Positions 1 through 10,534 of a DNA stretch of 64,000 nucleotides are shown piece by piece; the stretch's first letter is position 1; the number at the start of each line of letters is the position of its first letter. This stretch comes from Micromonospora sp. R77 (GTDB lineage Bacteria > Actinomycetota > Actinomycetes > Mycobacteriales > Micromonosporaceae). The notes under the pieces were generated by a model that worked only from the letters and a program-made list of their open reading frames with translations, did no database searches and was not told where the DNA came from. The position numbers and the translations under genes are program-made. The DNA is taken from NCBI RefSeq assembly GCF_022747945.1, contig NZ_JALDST010000001.1:1922001-1986000 (forward strand), in the 5' to 3' direction.

Positions 1-499
1 CCACCGGGGTGGCGTGGAAGGTGCCGCCCACCCCCATCCGCTCGGCCACCGCGCGCATCGCCCGGTCCGCGCCGGTGACGATCGGGTACGTGGTCACCCC
101 GAGCATCCGCTTCGCCTGGTCGTAGTGGCGGGCCAGCTCGTCGCGCCAGTCGGTGATGTCCCGCCACTGCGGGTCGGCGTAGAACGCGTCGAGGGGTTCG
201 TAGAGGGTGTTCGCATAGACCAGGGAGCCGCCGCCCACCCCGGCACCGGAGAGCACCATCACTCCCCCGCCGGTACGCCGGTCCGCCGAGCGGAGCAGGG
301 TGATCCGCTGGAGGCCGTAACAGCCCAGCTTCGGCGCCCACAGGAAGCGCCGGGCCCGCCAGGAGGTCTGCGGGAACTCGTCGTCGGCGAAACGCCGCCC
401 GGCCTCCAGCACCCCGACCGTCCAGCCCTTCTCGGCGAGCCGGAGCGCGGTGACGCTGCCGCCGAAGCCGGAACCGATGACGAGCACGTCGTACCGCAT
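1..499 (-). CDS. GMC-family oxidoreductase, N-terminal part (cut by window edge)
   Basis: The reading frame starts at ATG 499 and runs off the left edge, so only the first 166 residues are visible. It opens MRYDVLVIGSGFGGSVTALR, a Rossmann FAD-binding GxGxxG motif right at the N terminus, followed by GVLEAGRRF, which fits the acidic residue that binds the FAD ribose, and by SGAGVGGGSLVYANT, the conserved GMC loop near the flavin. This is the cholesterol oxidase-like branch of FAD alcohol oxidoreductases. It lies downstream of guaB3 and guaB, the same position as choD in Mycobacterium tuberculosis, which supports the family call. The substrate cannot be read from the sequence, and the catalytic C-terminal half is outside the window. 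Confidence 0.85.
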   Translation of the reverse strand, partial: MRYDVLVIGSGFGGSVTALRLAEKGWTVGVLEAGRRFADDEFPQTSWRARRFLWAPKLGCYGLQRITLLRSADRRTGGGVMVLSGAGVGGGSLVYANTLYEPLDAFYADPQWRDITDWRDELARHYDQAKRMLGVTTYPIVTGADRAMRAVAERMGVGGTFHATPV

Positions 500-617
500 G
501 GACGCATCATTACCGACGGGTAGCCATCGCGCCAGCACGAGATTTTCGGGATCATGCAGAACGCTCGACCGCCCGGGCCTCCCCGGGCGTCCACGGCACG
601 GGGGAAGAGGTCGGTTG

Positions 618-1739
618 ATGACGCAGGGCACGGCGGAGCCACGACGGCGGCGGCTACTGCTGGGGGTGGCCGCGCTGGTCGCCGTACTCCTGGTTGCCGT
701 CGGCGCGGTCGTGGCGACCCGGCTGGCCGGCCGGCACACCCCCGCGCCGGCCGCCGGCCCGACCACCGCCGGGCCGTCGCCGACGACCGTGCCGACGACC
801 AGCAGCCCCACCCCGCCGCCGGGCGCGGACCTGACCGGGCCGCTGAACCTCCTGCTCGTCGGGGTGGACACCCGGATCAGCGTGCCCGGTTGGGAGCCGC
901 ACGCCGACTCGGTGCTGGTCCTGCACGTGCCGAAGGGGCTGGACCGGGCGTACCTCTTCAGCCTGCCCCGCGACCTGGTGGTGGACATCCCGGCCTACCC
1001 GAAGGCCGGCTACCCGGGTGGCCGGACCAAGCTCACCCACGCGATGAGCTACGGCAGCCGGGTGCCGGGCGACAAGGCCCACCCCAGCACCGCCCAGGGG
1101 TACGAGCTGCTGCGCACCACGGTCAGCCGCTACACCGGACTGCGCATCGACGCCGGCGCGGTGATCACCTTCGGTGGCTTCGACAAGCTGGTGGACACCC
1201 TCGGCGGGGTGGACCTGCGCATCGACCAGCGGGTCGCCTCGATCCACCGCAAGCCGGACGGGAAATACCGGGACAAGGGCCCGGGCGGGTACGTCGGGCC
1301 GCAGATGGTCTACCAGCCGGGTGACAGGCACCTGACCGGCTGGCAGGCGCTGGACTACGCCCGGCAGCGCTACACCGCCGGCGGCGACTACACCCGGCAG
1401 CGCCACCAGCAGCAACTGCTCCGCGCCCTGGCCCGGAAGATCCTCGACCAGGGGCTGGCCCGCGACCCGGCCCGGGTCGAGCAGGTGGTCGCCGCGCTCG
1501 GCGAGACCCTCGTGTACGCCGGTGACGGGCGGGCCCTGGTCGACTTCGCGTACGCCCTCGGCGGGCTGCCGGCCGACGCCCTGACCCTGGTCGGCCTCCC
1601 CGGCGACGCGGTCGGCACGGGCGGCGCCTACCGGGGCGAGCAGTTGCTCCCGGTGGGCCGCCAGTTCCTCGACGCGCTCGCCGCCGAGCGGGCCGAGCCG
1701 TTCCTCGACGCCCACCCGACGCTGCGGGTCCGCAGCTGA
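618..1739 (+). CDS. LytR-CpsA-Psr (LCP) family cell-wall glycopolymer ligase
   Basis: The protein has 373 residues: a short basic N terminus, one membrane anchor (LLLGVAALVAVLLVAVGAVV, about residues 12-31), a Pro/Thr-rich external linker (about 40-70) and an LCP domain (about 75-310). Family motifs visible are DSVLVLHV, FSLPRDLVVDIP with the conserved Arg-Asp, KLTHAMSYG and DYARQRYTAGGDYTRQRHQQ. LCP enzymes move undecaprenyl-linked glycopolymers onto peptidoglycan outside the membrane. The reading frame is open further upstream, but ATG 618 is chosen because the purine-rich GGGGAAGAGG lies just before it and the anchor then falls at the N terminus. It converges with the aminopeptidase gene only 7 bases away. 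The polymer it attaches is unknown. Confidence 0.88.
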   Translation: MTQGTAEPRRRRLLLGVAALVAVLLVAVGAVVATRLAGRHTPAPAAGPTTAGPSPTTVPTTSSPTPPPGADLTGPLNLLLVGVDTRISVPGWEPHADSVLVLHVPKGLDRAYLFSLPRDLVVDIPAYPKAGYPGGRTKLTHAMSYGSRVPGDKAHPSTAQGYELLRTTVSRYTGLRIDAGAVITFGGFDKLVDTLGGVDLRIDQRVASIHRKPDGKYRDKGPGGYVGPQMVYQPGDRHLTGWQALDYARQRYTAGGDYTRQRHQQQLLRALARKILDQGLARDPARVEQVVAALGETLVYAGDGRALVDFAYALGGLPADALTLVGLPGDAVGTGGAYRGEQLLPVGRQFLDALAAERAEPFLDAHPTLRVRS

Positions 1740-1746
1740 GCCGGGC

Positions 1747-3213
1747 TCACCGGGGTTTCGGGGTGGCGGGGCGTTCGGTGCCGTAGAGCCAGGCGTCGAA
1801 GAGCTTCCCCAGTTTCTTGCCGGACACCCGCTCGGCGCACGCCACGAACTCGGCGGTCGTGGCGTTCCCGTCCTTCTTCTCGGCCGCCCAGGTCTGCAGG
1901 ACGCGGAAGAAGGCGGCATCCCCGACGGCCACCCGCAGCGCGTGCAGCGTCATCGCGCCCCGCTGGTAGACCGACTCGTCGAACAGGTTCTCCACCCCCG
2001 GTTTCCCCGGCGGGGTACGCCACAGCCGGCTCGGTGAGGACGCGTACCGCTCATCGAAGGCGCGCTGCACGGTGGACTCGCCGGTGTGCTCCGCCCAGAG
2101 CCACTCCGCATAGGTGGCCAGGCCCTCGTTGAGCCAGATGTCCTGCCACTTCGCCAGCGACACGCTGTCGCCGAACCACTGGTGGGCCAGCTCGTGCGCG
2201 ACCACCCCGGTGTTGTCGCCCCGCCGGAAGAAGGCCGCCCCGTAGACCGGTCGGCTCTGCGTCTCCAGCGCGTACCGGATGCGGTCGTCGGCCACCACCA
2301 CCCCGCCGTACGCGTCGAACGGGTACGGCCCGAAGACACTCTCCAGGTAGTCGGCCACCTCGACGGTCCGCGCCACCGACCGGTCCGGTGCGCCGTCGGC
2401 CAGCCCGGTGGTGACCGCGGTGAACACCGGCCGTCCCTTGTGCTCGTCGGTGGTGATGCGGAACCGGCCGATCGCCACCATGCTCAGGTAGCTGGCCATC
2501 GGCGAACCCTCCGACCACTTCCAGGTGGTCCAGCCCTTCTGCGGTCGGGTCCTCCCCTTGGGCACGCCGTTGCTGATCGCGGTGAGCCCGTCCGGCACGG
2601 TGATCTCGAGGTCGTAGGTGGCCTTGTCCGACGGGTGGTCGTTGACCGGGAACCAGGTGCTCGCCGACTCGGGCTGGCCGAGCGCGATCGCACCGTCCGA
2701 GGTGTGCAGCCAGCCGCCCTCGCCGAGCACCTCGTTGCGCAGGGCGGCCGGCACGCCGTCGTACCGGATCTCGGTGACGAAGCCGTTCCCGGAGGTCAGG
2801 CCGGTGGCCGGGGTGATCACCAGTTCGTCGGACTCGCGGGCGTGCCGGGCCTTCACCCCGTCCACCGTCACCGCCCGGACGGTCAGCCCGGCCAGGTCCA
2901 AGTGGAACGCGGAGAGGTCGGCCGTCGCGGTGGCCTGGACGGTGGTGGTGCCGGTCAGCCGGTCGGTGTCGGGGTCGTAGCGGACCTTCACCGTGTAGCG
3001 GGCGACGTCGTAGCCGCCGTTGCCGTAGGTCGGGAAGTAGGCGTCGCCGACGCCCGCCGCGCCCGGGGCGAAACTCCGAGGAGTCGCCGGGACGGTCCGC
3101 TGCTGCGGCGGGACCACCGGCCCGGCGTCGGACGACTCGCAGCCGGCCAGCACCAACGCCACCGCGAGCAGCAGCGCCGCGCTCCCCCGCCCGCCCCGTC
3201 GCGCCAGCGTCAT
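1747..3213 (-). CDS. Secreted M1-family zinc aminopeptidase (lipoprotein)
   Basis: This 488-residue protein carries a lipoprotein signal ending in LVLAGC (Cys about 25), so it should be anchored to the outer face of the membrane. The zinc site is complete: HELAH at residues 340-344 and the third ligand Glu363 in WLNEGLATYAEW, 18 residues later, as in the M1 family. An N-terminal beta domain with an aminopeptidase N-like fold precedes it. The protein stops shortly after the helix following the catalytic domain, shorter than full PepN and typical of the compact M1 group of actinobacteria. It probably trims peptides in the envelope. ATG 3213 follows a GGGGAGGGG Shine-Dalgarno stretch. Substrate preference is not predictable. 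Confidence 0.9.
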   Translation of the reverse strand: MTLARRGGRGSAALLLAVALVLAGCESSDAGPVVPPQQRTVPATPRSFAPGAAGVGDAYFPTYGNGGYDVARYTVKVRYDPDTDRLTGTTTVQATATADLSAFHLDLAGLTVRAVTVDGVKARHARESDELVITPATGLTSGNGFVTEIRYDGVPAALRNEVLGEGGWLHTSDGAIALGQPESASTWFPVNDHPSDKATYDLEITVPDGLTAISNGVPKGRTRPQKGWTTWKWSEGSPMASYLSMVAIGRFRITTDEHKGRPVFTAVTTGLADGAPDRSVARTVEVADYLESVFGPYPFDAYGGVVVADDRIRYALETQSRPVYGAAFFRRGDNTGVVAHELAHQWFGDSVSLAKWQDIWLNEGLATYAEWLWAEHTGESTVQRAFDERYASSPSRLWRTPPGKPGVENLFDESVYQRGAMTLHALRVAVGDAAFFRVLQTWAAEKKDGNATTAEFVACAERVSGKKLGKLFDAWLYGTERPATPKPR

Positions 3214-3459
3214 CGCCTCGACCCCTCCCCGGAACGGAGCGGCCCACGCCGGCCGCCCCGACCGCGGCAGCCTACGCCAGCACCCCCCACCGCCACCCCA
3301 CGCCCCGCCGCCACCCCACCGCCCGACTCCGACCAGGTGTGTCCCGGTTGAGCGCCGCGCGCGGCGGCGGGTACCGGACCTGCCGAGAAGCGGACGTCGC
3401 GCTCGATGCCGTCGGACCCCGACGCTCCTGCTGCCGCGATTCGCGTACGCGGGCGCCGA

Positions 3460-4116
3460 TCAGGTGTCGACGCGGCCTGTCTCGTAGGCCCACACGACGA
3501 TCTCGACGCGGTTGCGGGCGTTGAGCTTGCGCATCAGGGCGGCGATGTGGGTCTTGACGGTGCTGAGGCTGATGGACAGCTCACCGCCGATCTCGCTGTT
3601 GGTCCGCCCGCGAGCGGCAGCCAGCAGGACCTGTTCCTCGCGCGCGGTCAGCGGCTCGATCGGCTCAGGTGGCACCGGGCGCGAGCGGCTGTTCGCGAAG
3701 GAGGACAGGAGCCTCGCGGTGATGTTCGGTGCGATCAGGGCGTCGCCCCGGGCGGCGGCATGGACGGCCTGGGTGAGCATCTCGGCGCCGGCGTCCTTGA
3801 GGAGGAAGCCTCGGGCGCCTGCCTTCAGCGCGCCGTAGACGTACTCGTCGAGGTCGAAGGTGGTGATGACGACGACGGCCAGTGGATCGGCGACGTCGGC
3901 CCCGGCGAGCTGGCGGGTGGCTTCGATCCCGTCGACGTCGGGCATGCGGATGTCCAGCAGGCACACATCGGGACGCAGCGAACGGGCCATGGCGATCGCC
4001 CGGCGGCCGTCGGCGGCCTCGCCGACCACGGTGATGCCCGGTTGGGCGTCCAGGATCATGCAGAGCCCTGCCCTGACGATGTCCTGGTCGTCAGCGACCA
4101 GCACGCGGATGGTCAT
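3460..4116 (-). CDS. NarL/FixJ-family response regulator
   Basis: The 218-residue protein has a receiver domain (1-120) with the acidic pocket VADDQD, the phosphoacceptor Asp in CLLDIRMPDVDG (about 55) and the conserved Lys in GFLLKDAG (about 105). A LuxR-type helix-turn-helix follows (about 150-215, LTAREEQVLLAAARG through STVKTHIAALMRKL). All residues needed for phosphorylation are present. Its start overlaps the stop of the sensor kinase gene by four bases (ATGA), so the two are translationally coupled and form a two-component pair. The inducing signal and targets are unknown. Confidence 0.92.
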   Translation of the reverse strand: MTIRVLVADDQDIVRAGLCMILDAQPGITVVGEAADGRRAIAMARSLRPDVCLLDIRMPDVDGIEATRQLAGADVADPLAVVVITTFDLDEYVYGALKAGARGFLLKDAGAEMLTQAVHAAARGDALIAPNITARLLSSFANSRSRPVPPEPIEPLTAREEQVLLAAARGRTNSEIGGELSISLSTVKTHIAALMRKLNARNRVEIVVWAYETGRVDT

Positions 4117-5246
4117 GACGCGCGCGCCGTCCGGGGCAGCGAGGCGTCGACGCTCCAGCCGCCGTCCGGGTCGGGTCCCGCCCGGAGGGTGCCGCCGAGC
4201 AGGCTCGCCCGCTCGGCCATGCCGCGCAGCCCGTAGCCGGCGTGCGAGGAGCGGGTCGTACTCGCCCTGCCGTCATCGTGCACCCGCAGGTGCACCCGCT
4301 TGCGGGATGCGGTGACGTCGACGGTGACTCCGGTGGCGCCGGAGGCGTGGCGGGTCGCGTTGGTGACCGCCTCGGCGGCGATCAGGTAGAGGGCGGTGCC
4401 GACTGCCGGCTCGACGGCCTCGGCGTCACCGGAGACCTGCACGCGGACACCCAGCACCTCGCCGCCGGGACGAGCGAGTCGTTCGACGTCCGCCACCCCT
4501 CGCCGGGGGGCGAGATCGGCGTCCGTTCCGTCGCGCAGCACGCCCACCAGGGCTCGCATCTCCTTGAGCGTCCGGGACGCCTCTTCCTCGATGGTGACCA
4601 GGGTGGCCAGCGCGCGCTCCGGATCCGCGGCGGACAGCGCCCGACCTGCCTGTGCCTGGACGGCGATGGCCAGGACGCGGTGGCCGACCGTGTCGTGCAG
4701 CTCGCGGGCGAGTTCGTTGCGCTGGTGGAGCCGCACCTGCTCGATGTCGCGGTCGCGGCTCCTGGTGCCGTAGCGCACTGCCGCGCCGAGCGCGGCCGAG
4801 AACAGGAAGAAGCCGTAACCGGCGACCTTCTCCGCGGGGGAGGTCGGGGCCGCCACGAGGGTGACGGGTAGCCAGACAAGGATGATCCCGAGGCCGAGGA
4901 CGGCCTCGCGCCCTGATCCCCAGCGCAGCAGGGCGTAGGGCAGCACGAGCAGCCCCGCGATGCCCAGCAGACCGGTGGCGTCGATGACCGCGATCCTCGC
5001 GATGTCGAACGCGAGAACGGTGCCGAAGGCAACGGCGACCGCGGCCAGCGGCCGCGTGCGTCGCCACAGCAGGCACGCCGCGACCACGACGCTGACACCG
5101 ACCAGCAGCGGCGCCCATGCCCGGTCGTCCCGCAGCAGCAACTCGACGAGCGAGATCGCGACGAGAGCGCAGGACAGCGCCCAGTCCCGCCAGACCCGCA
5201 CCGGCGGGCGTGCGGGGCGAGGCTCAGCCCAGATCCCAGCAAGCAT
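4113..5246 (-). CDS. Two-component sensor histidine kinase (HisKA_3 type)
   Basis: This is a 377-residue membrane kinase. Several hydrophobic segments fill roughly residues 20-160, then comes the dimerisation helix with the phosphorylated His in NELARELHDTVGHR, then an HATPase domain whose N-box is AVTNATRHA and whose later motifs are DDGRASTT and YGLRGMAERASLLGG. The topology with no large extracellular loop suggests it senses something at or in the membrane. It is the first gene of a two-gene operon with the response regulator that overlaps its 3' end. ATG 5246 sits behind GGGAGGGGGAAGC. A divergent DUF6326 gene starts about 190 bases away and could be a target. Confidence 0.92.
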   Translation of the reverse strand: MLAGIWAEPRPARPPVRVWRDWALSCALVAISLVELLLRDDRAWAPLLVGVSVVVAACLLWRRTRPLAAVAVAFGTVLAFDIARIAVIDATGLLGIAGLLVLPYALLRWGSGREAVLGLGIILVWLPVTLVAAPTSPAEKVAGYGFFLFSAALGAAVRYGTRSRDRDIEQVRLHQRNELARELHDTVGHRVLAIAVQAQAGRALSAADPERALATLVTIEEEASRTLKEMRALVGVLRDGTDADLAPRRGVADVERLARPGGEVLGVRVQVSGDAEAVEPAVGTALYLIAAEAVTNATRHASGATGVTVDVTASRKRVHLRVHDDGRASTTRSSHAGYGLRGMAERASLLGGTLRAGPDPDGGWSVDASLPRTARAS

Positions 5247-5432
5247 GCTTCCCCCTCCCGGACAACGTAAGGGGGCTGCCGCTCGGGCGGATCAGTCGAA
5301 AGTACGGCGGATTTCCCGTGCCCTGGGCGGGGACAGCTCGAGCCCGCAAGCGGATGTGGCGCCCGTCGACGCTGGTCATGGTTGAGACATCGAGTGAGCC
5401 GACCTGGCTGACGCCAGCACACAGGAGATGTG

Positions 5433-5909
5433 ATGACCAGAACCGACAAACCAGCCGGCGCGCTCCAGGAAGCGCCCATCCCGGTCCGGGCGAAGCTCGC
5501 CGCGGCCTGGACCAGCTTCATGTTCTTCTACATCTACGTCGACTACCTGGCCCTGTACAAGCCCGGCTTCATCGACGAGATCCGGGGCGGCGTCGTTCAC
5601 GAGTTCGACACCGGGCCCACCTTCGTCGGCCTCGCGCTCACGCTCATGGCCATCCCGATCCTCATGATCCTGCTCTCCACGGCACTCCCCGCCCGGCTCA
5701 GCCGCGCCACCAACCTCGTCGTGGCAGCGCTCTACATCCCCGTCTCGGTGTACAACGCGGACGGCGAGCCGTGGACCTACTCCTACTTCTACGGCCTCTC
5801 CATCGGACTCGAACTGCTGCTCCTGGCCTTCATCCTGCGCGCCGCATGGACCTGGCCCCGGACCGTCCGAGCCACCGCCGGCCGCGACCTCGCCCAGGCC
5901 CGGGCCTGA
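5433..5909 (+). CDS. DUF6326-family membrane protein
   Basis: A 158-residue protein with four predicted membrane segments: around FMFFYIYVDYLALY, LALTLMAIPILMILL, LVVAALYIPVSVYN and LSIGLELLLLAFILRAAW. The conserved FFYIYVDYLALYKPG segment is typical of the DUF6326 family, whose function is unknown. ATG 5433 is preferred over GTG 5430 because AGGAG (5423-5427) is then five bases away. It is divergent from the sensor kinase gene, with both starts in one 186-bp intergenic region. Nothing suggests enzymatic activity. Confidence 0.8.
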   Translation: MTRTDKPAGALQEAPIPVRAKLAAAWTSFMFFYIYVDYLALYKPGFIDEIRGGVVHEFDTGPTFVGLALTLMAIPILMILLSTALPARLSRATNLVVAALYIPVSVYNADGEPWTYSYFYGLSIGLELLLLAFILRAAWTWPRTVRATAGRDLAQARA

Positions 5910-5992
5910 CGCCCGCGGCAGGCCCGACGCCCCGGCGCCGCTGAGCAGCGCCTCCGGCAACAGCCACCGCGAGCAGCAAACCGCCCACCCCC

Positions 5993-6066
5993 GTCGATCA
6001 TGGAGTTGTGGCGGATCACGAACCGGACAACCGGGACGATCCGGGAACCACTACTCCATGATCGAC
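5993..6066. repeat. Palindromic repeat element, GATCATG family, copy 1
   Basis: A 19-base arm beginning GTCGATCATGGAGTTGTGG (5993-6011) is repeated inverted at 6048-6066 with a single mismatch, leaving 36 bases between. It lies between the DUF6326 gene and the guaB3 3' end, both of which end here, so it could also act as a bidirectional terminator. A related copy is at 20287-20343. Confidence 0.75.
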
Positions 6067-6110
6067 GTGTGGGTGGGCGGGCGCGGGTGGGGTGGGGTGG
6101 GGTGGGTGGG

Positions 6111-7229
6111 TCAGCGGTCGAGGACGAGGCTGACCTTTTGGAATTCCTTGAGGTCGCGGTAGCCGCACTTGGCCATCGCGCGGCGGAGGCCGCCGAAGAG
6201 GTTGAGCTGGCCGTCGGGCTCGTCGGCGGGGCCGAACAGGAGCTGCTCCATCGAGCCGAGCGGGTCGCCGGCCACCTCGAACGCGCCGCGGGGCAGGGAC
6301 GGGTGGCTGGCGGCGGAGTGCCACCAGGCGCCGCCGGCGGGGGCCTCCGCGCAGAGCGACAGCGCCTCGCCCAGCATCACCGCGTCGGCGCCGCAGCCGA
6401 GTGCCTTGGCGATGTCGCCGGAGGTCTGGATGTCCCCGTCGGCGATCAGGTGGACGTACCGGCCGCCGGTCTCGTCGAGGTAGTCGCGGCGGGCCGCGGC
6501 GGCGTCGGCGATCGCGGTGGCCATCGGCACCCGGATGCCGAGCACCGACTCGGTGGTCGACCAGTCGTCGCCGCCGATGCCGACGATCACGCCGGCCGCG
6601 CCGGTCCGCATCAGGTGCAGCGCGGTCTTGTAGTCGGTGCAGCCGCCCACGATGACCGGCAGGTCGAGGTCGGCGATGAACTCCTTGAGGTTCAGCGGCT
6701 CGTCGGTGGTGGAGACGTGCTCGGCGGAGACGATGGTGCCCTGGATGACCAGGATGTCCACGCCGGCGTCGAGGATCACCGGGGCGAGCGCCAGGGTGTG
6801 CTGCGGCGAGACCCGGACGGCCACCGTGCCGCCGCCGGCCCGCAGCTCACGGACCCGCTCGGCGATCAGGTCCGGGCGGATCGGCTCGGCGTACACCTCC
6901 TGGAGCCGCTTGGTGGCGCGGGCGTCCTCGTCGAGGGCCGCCAACTCCTCCAGCACCTTGGTCGGGTTCTCGTACCGGGTCCAGAGGCCCTCGACGTTGA
7001 GCACGCCGAGGCCGCCGAGCTGACCGAGCTGGACCGCCGACGCCGGGCTCATGATGGCGTCCGACGGATGCCCGACGCAGGGGATACCGAACTGGTACGC
7101 GTCGAGCTGCCAGGCGGTCGAGACGTCGTCGACGTCCCGGGTGCGGCGGCTCGGCACGATGGCGATGTCGTCCAGGTGGTAGCCGCGCTGCGCGGTCTTG
7201 CCCAGCCCGATCTCGACCACGTCACGCAT
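6111..7229 (-). CDS. guaB3: GuaB3-family IMP dehydrogenase-related protein
   Basis: This 372-residue TIM-barrel protein is of the IMP dehydrogenase/GMP reductase superfamily without CBS domains. The start VVEIGLGKTAQRGYHLDDIA, the barrel motif [20 protein letters not shown] for phosphate binding, and the C-terminal NLFGGLRRAMAKCGYRDLKEFQ are characteristic of GuaB3. The loop that carries the catalytic Cys in classical IMPDH (GPGxxCTTR) reads GIGGDDWSTTESVLG here, with no Cys at that position. It lies 31 bases downstream of guaB on the same strand, the usual actinobacterial tandem. It acts in, or modulates, guanine nucleotide metabolism; the exact reaction in this organism is not settled by sequence. 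Confidence 0.93.
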   Translation of the reverse strand: MRDVVEIGLGKTAQRGYHLDDIAIVPSRRTRDVDDVSTAWQLDAYQFGIPCVGHPSDAIMSPASAVQLGQLGGLGVLNVEGLWTRYENPTKVLEELAALDEDARATKRLQEVYAEPIRPDLIAERVRELRAGGGTVAVRVSPQHTLALAPVILDAGVDILVIQGTIVSAEHVSTTDEPLNLKEFIADLDLPVIVGGCTDYKTALHLMRTGAAGVIVGIGGDDWSTTESVLGIRVPMATAIADAAAARRDYLDETGGRYVHLIADGDIQTSGDIAKALGCGADAVMLGEALSLCAEAPAGGAWWHSAASHPSLPRGAFEVAGDPLGSMEQLLFGPADEPDGQLNLFGGLRRAMAKCGYRDLKEFQKVSLVLDR

Positions 7230-7260
7230 GGGGGACTCCAGGTGGTTGGGGGTGGTGGGG

Positions 7261-8844
<1,584 letters not shown>

Positions 8845-9011
8845 TCAGCGAGGTGGCGCGGGCGGGCACCGGCGCACGCCGGATGACCGGCGCGTCGGTT
8901 CATCGTACCCATTGAGCAGGGCGGGCCCCGGCAGCGGCAGCCCGGGTCGGCGGCGCGACGGACCGCGGCCGGGGGCGGACCGGAACGGGCGGTGGGGACT
9001 ACGGTGAGGGG

Positions 9012-9422
9012 GTGCACGACGAGCCCATCGACCCGTTCAACGGCGACCCGGCCGATCCGGCTGCCGGCCTGCACGATCCACGGGAGGACGATCCGCTCGA
9101 CCCGTTGACCGACGTGGAACGGCAGGACGTCCTCGAGGATCTGGCCGACCTGGAGATCTATCAGGCCCTGCTCGCCCCGATCGGGGTGCGCGGGCTGGTC
9201 ATCGAGTGCGAGGACTGCCGCGAGCCGCACTACTTCGACTGGGACCTGCTCCGGGGCAACCTGCGCCACCTGCTCAGCTCCGGCCGACCCCGGGTGCACG
9301 AGCCGGCCTACGACCCGGATCCGGACCACTACGTCACCTGGGACTACGCGCGCGGCTACGCCGACGGGGTGCACGACACGTTGACCGAGGGCACCGAGGA
9401 CGACACCCCGGCCGACGACTGA
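9012..9422 (+). CDS. DUF5319-family small acidic protein
   Basis: A 136-residue, strongly acidic cytoplasmic protein with no membrane segment. The conserved core is VRGLVIECEDCREPHYFDWD, containing a CxxC pair that could bind metal, followed by ARGYADGVHD. This family, of unknown function, is conserved next to guaB in actinobacteria. GTG 9012 has no Shine-Dalgarno sequence; the -10-like TACGGT at 9000-9005 is six bases upstream, so transcript and protein probably start together (leaderless). It is divergent from guaB and convergent with the BldM-like gene. Confidence 0.85.
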   Translation: MHDEPIDPFNGDPADPAAGLHDPREDDPLDPLTDVERQDVLEDLADLEIYQALLAPIGVRGLVIECEDCREPHYFDWDLLRGNLRHLLSSGRPRVHEPAYDPDPDHYVTWDYARGYADGVHDTLTEGTEDDTPADD

Positions 9423-9470
9423 ACCACGGCGTGGGGCGCGGTCCGGTCCGGTCCGGCGAGGCCGGCCGGC

Positions 9471-10280
9471 TCAGGCGACGAGGCCGGCCCGGAAACCGGC
9501 GGCCACGGCGTGCGCCCGGTCCCGCGCGCCGAGCTTGCGGAACAGCCGCCGGGCGTGGGTCTTGACGGTGTCCTCCGAGACGAACAGCTCCCGACCGATC
9601 TCCGCGTTGCTCTTCCCCTCGGCCATGCCGAGCAGCACCTGGAGTTCCCGCTCGGTCAGCCCGATCGCGGACCGGCCCGCCCGAGGGGCGGTCGCCCCCC
9701 GCTGGCCGGCGGGTGGGGTCGGCTCCGGCTGGTCGCCGGCCGCCTCGGCCTCGTCGTCGCCGCGCTGCACGGGCACCATGGCGGGCGAGCCGGCCGACGC
9801 CTCCGCCGACCAGGTCGCGCCGCCCGGCGTACGCCCCGGCGGGGCGGACCGGGTCGCGCCGGCCACGGCGGCGTCCCGCGCGGGGTCGCTCACCCGGTTC
9901 CGGGCGGCCCGGCCGGGCGCGGAGAGCAGTAGCAGGGCCTTGGCGACCGCGCTCGTCAGATCGTGGTCGACGTTCTGGATGAGGCCGCGGGCTCCGGCGT
10001 TGATGGTCGCCGCCGCCGCCTCGGACTCCTCGGTGCCGAGCAGCACCACCGCGGCCTGCGGCGCGCGGGCGAGCACCCGGCGGACGAAGCCGGCGCTGTC
10101 CGGCCGGGTGAGGGCGGTGTCGGCGAGCACGACGTCGGCGGGTCGCTCGGCGAGCCGGAGCATCACCTCGGGGTCGGAGACGGCCGTCCGGACGACTCCG
10201 GACAGCCCGAGCCGCGCCGCCGCGGAACTCAGATGCTGAGCCGCGAGTGGTGTCCGGACGCACACGAGAACGCTACGCAC
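9471..10280 (-). CDS. BldM-like atypical response regulator
   Basis: The 269-residue protein ends in a LuxR-type helix-turn-helix (about 200-269; SNAEIGRELFVSEDTVKTHA, RRLFRKLGARDRAHAVA) that closely matches BldM, a regulator of aerial development in Streptomyces. The N-terminal receiver is degenerate: the usual acidic pair is replaced (LVCVRTPLAAQH), Asp54 is kept in VVLADTALT, and the conserved Lys is missing (GLIQNVDHD). An Ala/Pro/Gly-rich linker of about 70 residues joins the halves and is longer than in BldM. Phosphorylation-independent control is therefore likely (inference). It is divergent from a WhiB-like gene, with two dyad sequences between them. BldM orthology is likely but not proven. 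Confidence 0.85.
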   Translation of the reverse strand: MRSVLVCVRTPLAAQHLSSAAARLGLSGVVRTAVSDPEVMLRLAERPADVVLADTALTRPDSAGFVRRVLARAPQAAVVLLGTEESEAAAATINAGARGLIQNVDHDLTSAVAKALLLLSAPGRAARNRVSDPARDAAVAGATRSAPPGRTPGGATWSAEASAGSPAMVPVQRGDDEAEAAGDQPEPTPPAGQRGATAPRAGRSAIGLTERELQVLLGMAEGKSNAEIGRELFVSEDTVKTHARRLFRKLGARDRAHAVAAGFRAGLVA

Positions 10281-10366
10281 TGTGGTCTCCTCTCCGACTC
10301 AGAGTCGACCACGACCGGGTCGGCCGCCGAGGAGGTTCCGGGTAATCATCTGAACTTTTCCGACAT

Positions 10367-10416
10367 CTGGTGCATATGCCACCAGTTGTCCGAGGTTTTC
10401 GATCACAGATGTGTGA
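10367..10416. promoter_or_regulatory. Two dyad symmetries between the bldM-like and whiB-like genes
   Basis: CTGGTG-CATATGC-CACCAG occupies 10367-10385, and TCACA-GATG-TGTGA occupies 10403-10416. Both sit in the 254-base region between two divergent developmental-type regulators and are candidate operators. No known consensus is matched closely enough to name the factor. Confidence 0.4.
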
Positions 10417-10534
10417 GTGCGGGAAAGCCCGGGTACCGAGACGCCAAGCCGGAAACGGGTGTCCCGCGCGGACCACCGACCGGTAGGTGGCCACGAAGGA
10501 TTCTCCGCGGTGCCGCGCGGGAGGAGGGGTGCTG

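Noticed and set aside
10403..10416. TCACA-N4-TGTGA as a CRP site
   Set aside because: CRP sites have TGTGA-N6-TCACA; here the halves are in reverse order with four bases between. Kept only as an unnamed dyad.
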